Of a DNA stretch of 64,000 nucleotides, positions 34,696-43,165 are shown piece by piece. The notes below the pieces were generated by a model. The model ran no database searches. It was not told the origin of the DNA and saw only the letters and a program-made list of their open reading frames with translations. Made by a program: the position numbers and the translations under genes. The stretch is from Tistrella mobilis KA081020-065 (GTDB taxonomy: Bacteria > Pseudomonadota > Alphaproteobacteria > Tistrellales > Tistrellaceae): contig NC_017958.1 of NCBI RefSeq assembly GCF_000264455.2, positions 496,001-560,000 on the forward strand, written 5' to 3'. Numbering within the stretch: the first letter of the stretch is position 1; the number at the start of each line of letters is the position of its first letter.

Positions 34696-36444
34696 TCACC
34701 CCAGGCTCTTCGCCAGCTCTTCCTTCTTCACCTTGCCGGTCGCCGTCATCGGCAGGGCGTCGACGATGCGGATCTCGGGCACCTTGTAGACCGCCATGGC
34801 CTTGCGGCACCAGGCGTCGAGCACATCAGCGGTGATGCCCTCTGCGCGGTCGGGATCGAGCCGGATGAAGGCGACCGGCACCTCGCCCTTGTCGGCATCG
34901 GGGCGGCCGATCACGGCGCTGCCGGCGATGGCCGGGTGCTGGCCCAGCAGCGTCTCGATTTCCGACGGGAAGACGCTCATGCCCTTGACCTTCAGCATCT
35001 CCTTGCGCCGGCCCAGATAGCGGAACGATCCGTCCTCTTCGATCACGCCGATATCGCCGGTGCGCAGCCAGCCGTCGACCAGCGCCTGTTCGGTGGCCTC
35101 GGGCTTGTTGAGATAGCCCTTGAGCAGAGACGGCGTGCGGATCAGCACCTCGCCCTCGGCGCCGAGCGGCTTCAGCTCTCCGGTCGCGAAATCGCAGATC
35201 TTGACCTCGGTGCCGGGGACCGGGAAGCCCACGAAGACCGGGGCGGATTTCAGGTCGTAATCATCCGTCTGCATGCCGGTGGTGAAGGTGTCCGAGGTGT
35301 GGGTCTCGGTCATGCCGTACGAGGTTTCGCGGAGCGTGAGGCCGGTCAATTCGTGCCAGCGGCGGCGGAATTCGGGGTTCAGCTTCTTCACGAACGAGAT
35401 CGTGGTCATGGACCGCAGCGACGAGAGATCGCGGGCGGTGATGTCGGGCCGGTCCATCAGTTCGACGATGTTGTCCATGATCATCGAACCGCGGCTGACC
35501 CTGTAGCGCTCGATCGCGGCCAGCACCGCATCGCCGTCCCAGCGCGCCAGCAGCACCATGGTCGAGCCGCTGAACACCGGCAGCAGCACGCCCAGATTCT
35601 CGCCCGCGATCCAGAACACCGGCAGGAAGTTCAGCAGCACGTCGGTCTCGTCGCCCGGCGACACGAAGCTCGCCGAGGCGGCCGAGGTATAGACCATGTC
35701 GCGCTGGGTGTGGATGCAGCCCTTGGGCATGCCGGTGGTGCCGCCGGTGTAGTTGATCGCGGCCCAGGCATCCAGATCGGCTTTGTGGTCGGGGCGCGGA
35801 CCGGTCTCCGCCGCCAGCACCTCCATGAAGCGGCCATCGGCGCCGGCGCAGTCGCGCGGAGCCGCGAACAGCCCGGCCGGCACCGGCAGGGTCGGCTCGC
35901 CCTCGGGCGCCATGTCGGCGAAGGCGGTGGTGTAGACCGTCTTCAGCGCTGTTTTGGCCCGCACCGCCTCGACCAGCGGATAAAGCTGGTCCAGCACCAC
36001 GATCACCTTGGCTTCGGTGTCGTTCAGCTCGTAGGCGAGTTCCAGTTCCTTGAACATCGGGTTGACCGGCACATGGATGCAGCCGGCCTTGAGGATGCCG
36101 TAAAAGGCGATCAGGAATTGCGGGCAGTTGGGCAGGAACACGGCGACCCGGTCGCCCGGCACCAGGCCGAGCGCGGCCAGATGGGCGGCGAAGCGGTCCG
36201 ACAGCCGGTCCAGATCGCTGAAGCTGATCTCGCGGCCATAGAAGATGATCGCGGTCTTGTCGGGGTTGGCGGCCGCGCGGCGGCTCAGATAGTCGGTGAT
36301 CGCGATCTCGCCCAGCGGGTAATGCGCCTGGCGCGGCAGCTCCGCCGGCCAGCGATCCTCGCGGAGCTTCGCCACATGGGCGAGATAGGCGGCTTCGTCA
36401 GCGAAGCCCGACGATGTGGCGGGCGCAGCGGCGGCGGTGGTCAT
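34696..36444 (-). CDS. AMP-dependent acyl-CoA synthetase/ligase
   Basis: The 582-residue enzyme activates a carboxylic acid to its acyl-CoA via acyl-AMP. The P-loop YTGGTTGMPKG, the A5 motif SYGMTETHTSD and GWLRTGDIGVIEEDGSFRYLGRRKEMLKVKG, the C-terminal hinge and lysine region, are present (here split by motif). It is similar to medium/long-chain ligases. The ATG at 36444 follows AGGAGA. It is divergent from an acyl-CoA carboxylase gene, so the two may act in one pathway of acid activation and carboxylation. Confidence 0.9.
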   Translation of the reverse strand: MTTAAAAPATSSGFADEAAYLAHVAKLREDRWPAELPRQAHYPLGEIAITDYLSRRAAANPDKTAIIFYGREISFSDLDRLSDRFAAHLAALGLVPGDRVAVFLPNCPQFLIAFYGILKAGCIHVPVNPMFKELELAYELNDTEAKVIVVLDQLYPLVEAVRAKTALKTVYTTAFADMAPEGEPTLPVPAGLFAAPRDCAGADGRFMEVLAAETGPRPDHKADLDAWAAINYTGGTTGMPKGCIHTQRDMVYTSAASASFVSPGDETDVLLNFLPVFWIAGENLGVLLPVFSGSTMVLLARWDGDAVLAAIERYRVSRGSMIMDNIVELMDRPDITARDLSSLRSMTTISFVKKLNPEFRRRWHELTGLTLRETSYGMTETHTSDTFTTGMQTDDYDLKSAPVFVGFPVPGTEVKICDFATGELKPLGAEGEVLIRTPSLLKGYLNKPEATEQALVDGWLRTGDIGVIEEDGSFRYLGRRKEMLKVKGMSVFPSEIETLLGQHPAIAGSAVIGRPDADKGEVPVAFIRLDPDRAEGITADVLDAWCRKAMAVYKVPEIRIVDALPMTATGKVKKEELAKSLG

Positions 36445-36573
36445 GGTCCGGGCGTCTCCTCTCTCGCGCGCGGGCCGCCCGCCGTCTCCCGCTGGGGCCT
36501 GCATGCCCCGGTCTTCGGCAGCGGATCCCTGCCCCGCGCATGATCCCAAGTGAAGCACCGGCCCCGGGCTAAT

Positions 36574-36589
36574 TCAAACGTTTATTTGA
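36574..36589. promoter_or_regulatory. Palindrome between divergent acyl-CoA genes
   Basis: TCAAACGTTTATTTGA at 36574-36589 has TCAAA/TTTGA arms around six bases, in a GC-rich gap of about 200 bp. TetR-type regulators of fatty-acid genes bind similar AT-rich palindromes. No regulator gene is adjacent. Confidence 0.4.
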
Positions 36590-36646
36590 TCGCCTCCGAT
36601 GCATCGCTCATACTTTGCGGACAACAAGAACGAGGAAACGTTCCAT

Positions 36647-38194
36647 ATGAGCTGGGAAGCCGATATCGAGGAACTGCGCCGTCGTCAGGCGATGACCGCG
36701 CGGATGGGTGGTGAAGAGAAGGTCGCGCGCCAGCATGCCAATGGCAAGCTGACGGTGCGGGAGCGCATCGACGCCCTGCTGGACCAGGGCAGTTTCCGCG
36801 AGATCGGCTCGGTCGCCGGCCGCGGCAGCTATGATGCCGAGGGCCAGCTGGTCGATCTGTCGCCGGCCAATTTCGTCTTCGGCCGCGGCCGGATCGACGG
36901 CCGGCCGGTGGTGGTGGGCGGCGACGATTTCACCGTCCGCGGCGGCGCCGCCGACGCCTCGATCCACGAAAAGCAGGTGCAGTGCGAAAAGCTCGCCGGG
37001 GAATACCGCCAGCCGCTGATCCGCCTGGTCGACGGCACCGGCGGCGGCGGGTCGGTGAAATCCTACGAGACCATCGGCCATACCTATGTGCCCGCCAATC
37101 CCGGCTGGGAGGTGGTGGTGCAGAACCTTGAGACCATCCCGGTCGTGGCGCTGGCGCTGGGCTCGGTGGCGGGGCTGGGCGCCGCCAAGACGGTGGCGAG
37201 CCATTATTCGCTGATGGTGAAGGATATCTCGCAGATGTTCATCGCCGGCCCCGCGGTGGTGGCGCGCGCCGGCGAAAGCCTGACCAAGGAAGAGCTGGGC
37301 GGGGCGATGATCCACGCCAAAGCCGGCGCGGTCGACGATGTGGTCGACAGCGAGGCCGAGGCGTTCGAGCGCGCCCGCCGCTTCCTCTCTTACCTGCCGT
37401 CCTCGGTGGACGAACTGCCGCCCCGGATCGCGCCGACCGATGATCCCGAGCGCCGCGACGACTGGCTGATCAAGGCGGTACCGAAGGAGCGCCGCCGGGT
37501 CTACGACATGCGCCGGGTCGTGAAATCGGTGGTCGACCAGGGCAGTTTCTTCGAGATGGGCAAGTGGTTCGGCCGCTCGGCCATCACCGGCCTCGCCCGG
37601 ATCGACGGCTGGCCGGTGGCGGTGCTGGCCAGCGACCCGCATTTCTACGGCGGCGGCTGGACGGCCGACACGGCGCAGAAGGTGGTGCGCTTCGTGGACC
37701 TTGCCGACACCTTCCATCTGCCGGTGGTGCATCTGGTCGACATCCCGGGCTTCCTGATCGGGCTGGATGCCGAGAAGACCGCCACCATCCGCCACGGCGC
37801 CCGGGCGCTGTCGGCGGTGTATCAGGCGCGGGTGCCCTGGTGCACGGTGGTCATCCGCCGCGCCTTCGGCGTGGCCGGCGCGGCGATGATGAACCATACT
37901 CGCGCGCGCTATCGCTTTGCCTGGCCCTCGGGCGACTGGGGCTCTCTGCCCATGGAAGGCGGCATCGAGGTGGCCTATCGCGCCGAACTGGACAAGGCGC
38001 CTGACCGCGAGGCGGCCATGGCCGAAATCACCGAACGCCTGGAAAAGGTCCGCTCCCCCTTCCGCAGCGCCGAGGCTTTTTCGATCGAGGAGATCATCGA
38101 CCCCCGCGACACCCGCCCGCTGCTCTGCGAATTCGCAAACCTCGCGGCGCCGCTGCGCAGGCCGGGCTTCAGGGCGGCCGGCTTCCGGCCCTGA
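36647..38194 (+). CDS. Acyl-CoA carboxylase, carboxyltransferase (beta) subunit
   Basis: The 515-residue protein resembles the beta subunit of propionyl-CoA, methylcrotonyl-CoA or geranyl-CoA carboxylase. It carries the two carboxyltransferase halves, with GSVAGLGAAKTVASHYSLMV in the first and VVHLVDIPGFLIGLDAE and RRAFGVAGAAMM in the second. The biotin-carrying alpha subunit that transfers CO2 must be encoded elsewhere, as none is in the window. The ATG at 36647 has GAGGAAA upstream. A hairpin follows the gene. Confidence 0.88.
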   Translation: MSWEADIEELRRRQAMTARMGGEEKVARQHANGKLTVRERIDALLDQGSFREIGSVAGRGSYDAEGQLVDLSPANFVFGRGRIDGRPVVVGGDDFTVRGGAADASIHEKQVQCEKLAGEYRQPLIRLVDGTGGGGSVKSYETIGHTYVPANPGWEVVVQNLETIPVVALALGSVAGLGAAKTVASHYSLMVKDISQMFIAGPAVVARAGESLTKEELGGAMIHAKAGAVDDVVDSEAEAFERARRFLSYLPSSVDELPPRIAPTDDPERRDDWLIKAVPKERRRVYDMRRVVKSVVDQGSFFEMGKWFGRSAITGLARIDGWPVAVLASDPHFYGGGWTADTAQKVVRFVDLADTFHLPVVHLVDIPGFLIGLDAEKTATIRHGARALSAVYQARVPWCTVVIRRAFGVAGAAMMNHTRARYRFAWPSGDWGSLPMEGGIEVAYRAELDKAPDREAAMAEITERLEKVRSPFRSAEAFSIEEIIDPRDTRPLLCEFANLAAPLRRPGFRAAGFRP

Positions 38195-38213
38195 GCCCAC
38201 GGGCCGATCCGCC

Positions 38214-38245
38214 ACGGAAGCCCCGCCGGGCGGTGGGGCTTCCGT
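38214..38245 (+). terminator. Hairpin after the carboxylase gene; remainder of gap empty
   Basis: ACGGAAGCCCC (38214-38224) and GGGGCTTCCGT (38235-38245) form an 11-bp stem 20 bases past the stop. In the rest of 38195-38569 I see no gene; the last part holds the ribosome site of the desaturase. Confidence 0.65.
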
Positions 38246-38569
38246 CCATCGGAGTGTTCCGGAATATTTGCGCAATTCGCGCCGGGATGCTGTTGTCCGG
38301 TGGATGTCTTTTGGTATCGCGAAGAAGAATGAGGTCATTGTCCGCCACCATCCAGAGCCCCATATATTTAAGACCGGCCCCCGAAAGACGGGACAGATGA
38401 CTTGCCGGCAGTCCGGGTGATTTCAGTGACGCGTGAAGCCGCCACCCCCGGTGGAAAGCGATGACGCCGGCGGCCGGCGATGCCGGCGGACACGGCCTTC
38501 ACATCCCCAGGGCGGCCCTTGCGACGCAGAGCCTTTGCCGATCCCTGAATCCGATCACGGGAGAGACGC

Positions 38570-39637
38570 ATGGGCGACGGTGCAGAGCTGAGACTGGACG
38601 TAAGACGCTTCCAGGCGCCCATTTTGCGCAAAAGCCTCTTCCAGGCCATCACCTCGTTCGGCGGCTTCGGGGTGACCGCGGCCGCGATGTATCTGTCAGC
38701 CGGCGTGTCCTACTGGCTTTCCCTGGCACTGGCACCGCTTGCCGCGGGTTTTCTGGTGCGCATCTTCATCATTCAGCATGATTGCGGCCATCGGGCGTTC
38801 TTTCACCATCGCCGTGCCAATGATCTTCTGGGCTTTGCCTGCAGCCTGCTCACCCTGGCCCCCTACGCCTCGTGGCGCCATCAGCATGCCGGCCATCACG
38901 GGGTGTGGAACAATCTCGATCGCCGGGAAAGCGGTGCCGACATCTATTCATCCTGTCTCACCGTCGCCGAATATCACGAATTGAGCCCGCGGCGGCGCTG
39001 GTGGCACCGCACGACCCGCCACCCGATCGTGGCGAACATTCTTCTGCCGCCGCTGGTCTTCCTGGGGCTCTACAGGGTGCCCTTCGACACCCCGCGGGCC
39101 TGGCGGCGCGAGCGCAGGGCCGTCTATGTCACCGACATCGTCCTGGTCGCCCTGTTCGGCGGGCTCGGCCTGCTGCTCGGCTTCGGCGAGGTCGCGAGCG
39201 TGCAGCTTCCGATCATGATATTCGCATCCATCATCGGCGTATGGTTGTTCTCCGTCCAGCATCGGGCCGCAACGACGCGGTGGGCACGCCAGGATGACTG
39301 GGATGCCGTCTCGGCATCGCTCCAGGGATCGACCTATCTGCGTCTGCCGGCTGTTCTTCAGTGGTTCACCGGGAATATCGGCTACCACCACATCCACCAC
39401 CTGAACCCGCGCATTCCGAACTACCGGCTTCAGGAATGCCATGAGTCGATCCCCCGGCTGCGCGACGTGCCGACCCTCTCCCTCAGAGACGGCCTCAGCG
39501 CCCTGCGCTATGCGCTGTGGGACGAGGACCACGGCCGGATGGTGATGTTCCGGGAGGCCGATCACATCCCCGCCACGCCAATGCCGGCGGCCGGCCCCGC
39601 CCCCGCAACAGCCCGGATCGCGCAGAGCGGGGACTGA
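38570..39637 (+). CDS. Membrane fatty acid desaturase
   Basis: The 355-residue integral membrane di-iron enzyme has the three histidine boxes HDCGH (about residue 70), HQHAGHH (about 105) and HHIHH (about 268), in the spacing of acyl-lipid omega-6/delta-12-type desaturases. Hydrophobic segments separate the boxes. It introduces a double bond into membrane lipid acyl chains, an oxygen-dependent adaptation often linked to cold. The start has GGGAGAGACGC just upstream. It appears monocistronic. Confidence 0.9.
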   Translation: MGDGAELRLDVRRFQAPILRKSLFQAITSFGGFGVTAAAMYLSAGVSYWLSLALAPLAAGFLVRIFIIQHDCGHRAFFHHRRANDLLGFACSLLTLAPYASWRHQHAGHHGVWNNLDRRESGADIYSSCLTVAEYHELSPRRRWWHRTTRHPIVANILLPPLVFLGLYRVPFDTPRAWRRERRAVYVTDIVLVALFGGLGLLLGFGEVASVQLPIMIFASIIGVWLFSVQHRAATTRWARQDDWDAVSASLQGSTYLRLPAVLQWFTGNIGYHHIHHLNPRIPNYRLQECHESIPRLRDVPTLSLRDGLSALRYALWDEDHGRMVMFREADHIPATPMPAAGPAPATARIAQSGD

Positions 39638-39884
39638 TCAGCCGGGATCTCCTCCACAGTCAGACGCGGCATCTTGCGACGGAAGGTACGGATCCGGTCA
39701 TGCACTGCGCGGACACCCTCGCGACGCCCCGGAACCTCCACCGCAGCCCCCCATCCGGCGTAAGCCTGCCCACCGTCTTCAGCTGCCGCATCGGAATATC
39801 CGGACCATCGTCCCCGCTTTGCTGCCATTGTTCGGTGTGAATCTGAAGGTTCCGGGTCGGTGGGGGCGATGTGATCGCAGAATG

Positions 39885-40547
39885 TCAGGGTCTGTTCGAT
39901 ATCAGGGCAAGAACCCCCTGCTTGCGGTTCACCCAGCGGGCAGCTACCGGGCTCCGCCAGGCGATCAGCTCACGCACCATCTCATAATCCGCCACGGTAT
40001 CCCTGGTGAAAATCGGTTCATGGTGCGCGATTCGGTTGCGAAGGGCGCGGATCGCCCGCAAATCGTCATATGCTTTCGCGCGAGCACCGGCCACGCCGAG
40101 AGCAGGAGGCGCGCCAGGAAAGGATGTCGTAAAGTGTGCTTTCCAGATGCGGCTATCCTGCCCGGCCGTGAAAATCTTCTCCCAGAACGCAAACTTCAGT
40201 TCAGCCACCACTTTGCCGACCGTCGGTTGCCGCGCAGCCACGGCCCGAAGGTCCGATTCCGGATTATAGTCAGATGCCCGTTTGGGACGCGGCAGGCTCC
40301 GTAAGAAGCCGTTCGACCAGGGCCATGTGGCACCGTGGACCTTCTCGATGGCTTCGGCCACGCCGTTACGCACGGCGACCTCACAAATCTGGAGTGGCAC
40401 GATGAATGCGGCTGACAGGTCCAGATTCCATTCATAGAGCGCGAGCGCCCGTGCCCGATCGTTTCCAGTGGCCTGCAGATAGGTTGCAAAGCGCGGCGCT
40501 GATATGACACCCGGCAAGTCATGCAGTTCGGCAGGCGTGAAGACCAT
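39885..40547 (-). CDS. Abi family protein (AbiD/F-like HEPN domain)
   Basis: The 220-residue protein matches the abortive-infection Abi_2 type: FATYLQATGNDRARALALYEWNLDLSAAFI early on (family YxxWN-like region) and ALRNRIAHHEPI near residue 178. The latter contains the R-x4-H motif of HEPN ribonucleases. Such proteins are implicated in phage exclusion, probably by RNA cleavage. The ATG at 40547 follows AAGGGG. A perfect 21-base palindrome lies 74-94 bases upstream and resembles a sequence upstream of the next gene, an XRE regulator, so expression may be repressed by it. Confidence 0.82.
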   Translation of the reverse strand: MVFTPAELHDLPGVISAPRFATYLQATGNDRARALALYEWNLDLSAAFIVPLQICEVAVRNGVAEAIEKVHGATWPWSNGFLRSLPRPKRASDYNPESDLRAVAARQPTVGKVVAELKFAFWEKIFTAGQDSRIWKAHFTTSFPGAPPALGVAGARAKAYDDLRAIRALRNRIAHHEPIFTRDTVADYEMVRELIAWRSPVAARWVNRKQGVLALISNRP

Positions 40548-40620
40548 GGCAGGCCCCTTCTTGTTCTTGCAGTCCGGAGGAGCGTAGCCTGACCACCGGT
40601 CCATTGACTTTTGGTATCTA

Positions 40621-40641
40621 ATGTCCTAAATTTTAGGACAT
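40621..40641. promoter_or_regulatory. Perfect palindrome upstream of the Abi gene
   Basis: ATGTCCTAAA (40621-40630) and TTTAGGACAT (40632-40641) are perfect 10-base arms around one T. TTTTAGGA-AT recurs upstream of the XRE gene at 41325-41335, at a comparable distance from its start codon. Confidence 0.65.
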
Positions 40642-40695
40642 CGGCTTTGAGAATGCGGGCGAAAGCCCCCCCTCATCGTCAATGGCTTACGATCC

Positions 40696-40721
40696 AAAAC
40701 CCGCCTTACATGGCGGGTTTT
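40696..40721. terminator. Bidirectional rho-independent terminator
   Basis: AAAACCCGCC (40696-40705) and GGCGGGTTTT (40712-40721) surround TTACAT. Both strands end the stem in a T run. It lies after the leftward XRE gene and before the Abi gene. In the rest of 40548-40911 I see no gene beyond the palindrome at 40621. Confidence 0.8.
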
Positions 40722-40911
40722 GTGATTCCTGCCTGAAGGAAAGGCGGGTATCTGCGTTTTCGGAACATCCGGCCCCATGGTTGCGGTCATGATGGTGCGC
40801 GCAATATAACCATGGATAGATTTATCGCATAAAATCTGACACCTGTCTCAGTCGTCTATCCAGCACTCTTTCGGAATTCAGCACGGCGGTACCGGTCTTC
40901 GAACACGCTTT

Positions 40912-41253
40912 TCAGCGCCGCCGCCGCTCCATCACCCCCACAATCCCCGCCAGCAGTTCCACATCTTCTTCCGGCAACAGCTTCACCCCGTTGAGAACCT
41001 TCAGGGCGCTGTCGGACAGCGTCTGCAGTTCGCCGGGGGCGGGCAGGGTGTCGAGGAAGAAGTCGGCGATCCGCACGTTCAGGATGCGGGCGAGCTGGTC
41101 GAGCGTGCGGATGCTGGTGATCACCCGGCCGCGTTCGAAATTTGAGATGGTTTCGACGTTCTTGCGCATCAATTGGGCAAGCTGCGCCTGCGTCAGACCG
41201 CGGGCTTCGCGGAACGCTCTGATGCGTGTGCCGATGTGAATGCCGATGTCCAT
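40912..41253 (-). CDS. XRE-family helix-turn-helix regulator
   Basis: The 113-residue protein has a Cro/CI-type DNA-binding domain at residues 8-66 (RIRAFREARGLTQAQLAQ, NVETISNFERGR, LDQLARILNV) and a short C-terminal part. It resembles lambda-repressor-like regulators of phage, plasmid or conflict genes. Inverted repeats just upstream (41305-41335) suggest autoregulation. Confidence 0.88.
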   Translation of the reverse strand: MDIGIHIGTRIRAFREARGLTQAQLAQLMRKNVETISNFERGRVITSIRTLDQLARILNVRIADFFLDTLPAPGELQTLSDSALKVLNGVKLLPEEDVELLAGIVGVMERRRR

Positions 41254-41304
41254 GGGCCCGATCCTGCGGACAAAGCCATCGGCTGACCATCTGCGTAATT
41301 CACG

Positions 41305-41335
41305 GGGTATTTTACCCTATGTAATTTTAGGATAT
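41305..41335. promoter_or_regulatory. Operator-like elements upstream of the XRE gene
   Basis: GGGTA-TTT-TACCC (41305-41317) is a perfect inverted repeat. TTTTAGGATAT (41325-41335) differs by one base from the half-site TTTTAGGACAT of the palindrome before the Abi gene. Confidence 0.5.
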
Positions 41336-41391
41336 GGGTGGCGTCCGGCGTGTGGTGGCCGAACGGATCAACTGGGGATGGGGCTGGGGGC

Positions 41392-41951
41392 ATGGCGACA
41401 GGAAATCCGCAGGGCGAACGCAGATCGGGCAGGTGGTTGGTAGCCATGGCGGCGGCGGGGATCGCCCTCACCCTCCCACCCCCCGCCCATGCCGCCTGGC
41501 AGCGTCTGCCGACTGAACTTGTCCCTTTCGACCCGGCGCCGCCGGGCGGTGGTGCGGGGGGTGCGGCGCGGCCGGTCTGGTATCTGGCGGCCGAGGGGCG
41601 GGAGAGTGTGCTGGTCGCCAGCTGCCGCGCCGGCGGCGGGCCGGTGCTGTATTGGGTGGCACTGGCCGGCGCCGCCCGCGCCGGTGGGCGGGTGCCGCCG
41701 GGGGTGGCGGCGCTGGAGGTGGTGTGGCGGGTGGGGGATGGGCCCGCCCAGAACGGCATCTGTTGGGCCGGCCCCACGCCCGACATGCTGCGCCCCGAAG
41801 GCGAGAGCGGCTGGCCGGCGAGACGCGGTTCGAGATGCATGGCGCCCGGCTGCCCGTGCAGCGTTTCGACGTCACCGGCACCGCGAGCGTGGTCACCGAT
41901 GTGGTGACGGCCTGCCTGCCGGTTCGCGCCGCCCCGCCTGTATCCGATTGA
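41392..41951 (+). CDS. Hypothetical secreted protein, probably frameshifted
   Basis: MATGNPQGERRSGRWLVAMA and the following hydrophobic stretch ending AHA form a clear signal peptide. The mature part contains WYLAAEGRESVLVASC and WRVGDGPAQNGICWAG. Near base 41815 the frame becomes unlike protein, while the neighbouring frame gives a natural ending (FEMHGARLPVQRFDVTG to the stop at 41951). The unshifted frame would stop at 41907. One missing base would join the two. The function is unknown; the location would be periplasmic. Confidence 0.6.
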
Positions 41952-41971
41952 GGGAGGGAGCGTGGCCGGGG

Positions 41972-43165
41972 TCAGCCCTGGCCCGCCCGTCCCGCCCAGA
42001 ATTCCGCCCCCGGAAACCGCCCCGCCGCCTGGGCGTAATAGGCGGCAAGGCGGCCGCGATACACGGCGCGCAGGCGCGCCTGCGCCGTCACCACCTGAGG
42101 AATGGCGCTGCTGTCGCCGCCCAGCGCCGCATCCACCGCGCGCGCCGCCTGGCGCCCGGCATGCAGGGCCGAGAGCAGGCCCTGGGCCGAGAGCGGATCA
42201 TAGGCCTGGGCGGCATCGCCGGCTGCGATCCAGCCGGGACCCGCCAGCCGGTCCAGCGCCGTGCCGCCGGCATCGCAGGCCGCCACCTGATCGAGAGCCG
42301 CACCGGCATCGGCATGGCCGGTCAGGCGGGCCAGATGGGGGGCGGCCAGTCGGGCCGCATGCCAGCGCGGCCGGTCGGCCAGAATGCGCGCCGCCGTGGC
42401 CGGGCTGGTGTGCAGCGCCGCCATCACCGCGCCCGACGGCAGCCGTGCCGCATACCACCAGCCTTCAGGCACCGCCTCGATCACCGTGCGGTCGAAGCCC
42501 GGATCGGCCATCGGCCCCTCGGTGACGGAGAGCCGCGCGAAGATCGCGATCAGCCGGTCGTCGCGCAGCCGGCCGGCGCCCAGTTGGCGGGCCAGCGCCG
42601 CCCGCCGTCCGGTGGCGTCGATCAGCCAGCGCGCCCGCACCGGCGGCCCGCGATCGGAGAAATCGACCCGCCAGAGGGGGGCCGTATCCGGCGCCGCATC
42701 CCCGCTCTCCCGCCGGACCGCCACCACCCGCGCCCGGCGTCGGCCGGCGCCGGCATCGATCGCCGCCTGGCGCAGCGCCGCGTCGAAGGCCGGCCGGTCC
42801 AGCCGCCAGCCGGGGCCGTCGGGGCTGCGCAGGAAATCGGTCGCCTCCAGCTCCGCCGTGGCCCAGGCCGACCAGCTGCCACGGACGTGGGTGTGCCGTT
42901 CCGGATCGGGCGGCGGCAGGCCGGCGGCGCGAAAGAAGCCGGCCGCCGCCCCGGGCAGGGCCTCGCCGATCTTCGTATCATGCGCATCGGCATGCGGGCG
43001 GCCCGGATCGGCGATCATCGCCCGGCGCCCGGCCATGGCCAGCGCATGGGCCGCCACCGCGCCCGCCGGGCCGCCGCCCGCGATCAGCACATCGACCACG
43101 CGGCCGGCGGGTGCGGCCGGCCGTGCGGGATGGCCGTCAGCGGCGTCTGTCGGTGTGGCGGACAC
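41972..43165 (-). CDS. LodB-like FAD-dependent oxidoreductase (quinoprotein maturation)
   Basis: The protein of about 397 residues has the FAD-binding GGGPAGAVAAHALA near its start and the GWIAAGDAAQAYDPLSAQG motif of the group that includes tryptophan halogenases and geranylgeranyl reductases. It follows and overlaps a LodA-like gene. In characterised pairs (LodA/LodB, GoxA/GoxB) this flavoprotein is needed to form the cysteine tryptophylquinone cofactor of its partner. The GTG at 43165 is chosen with GGAGGAG upstream. The open frame continues into lodA without similarity. Confidence 0.8.
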   Translation of the reverse strand: MSATPTDAADGHPARPAAPAGRVVDVLIAGGGPAGAVAAHALAMAGRRAMIADPGRPHADAHDTKIGEALPGAAAGFFRAAGLPPPDPERHTHVRGSWSAWATAELEATDFLRSPDGPGWRLDRPAFDAALRQAAIDAGAGRRRARVVAVRRESGDAAPDTAPLWRVDFSDRGPPVRARWLIDATGRRAALARQLGAGRLRDDRLIAIFARLSVTEGPMADPGFDRTVIEAVPEGWWYAARLPSGAVMAALHTSPATAARILADRPRWHAARLAAPHLARLTGHADAGAALDQVAACDAGGTALDRLAGPGWIAAGDAAQAYDPLSAQGLLSALHAGRQAARAVDAALGGDSSAIPQVVTAQARLRAVYRGRLAAYYAQAAGRFPGAEFWAGRAGQG

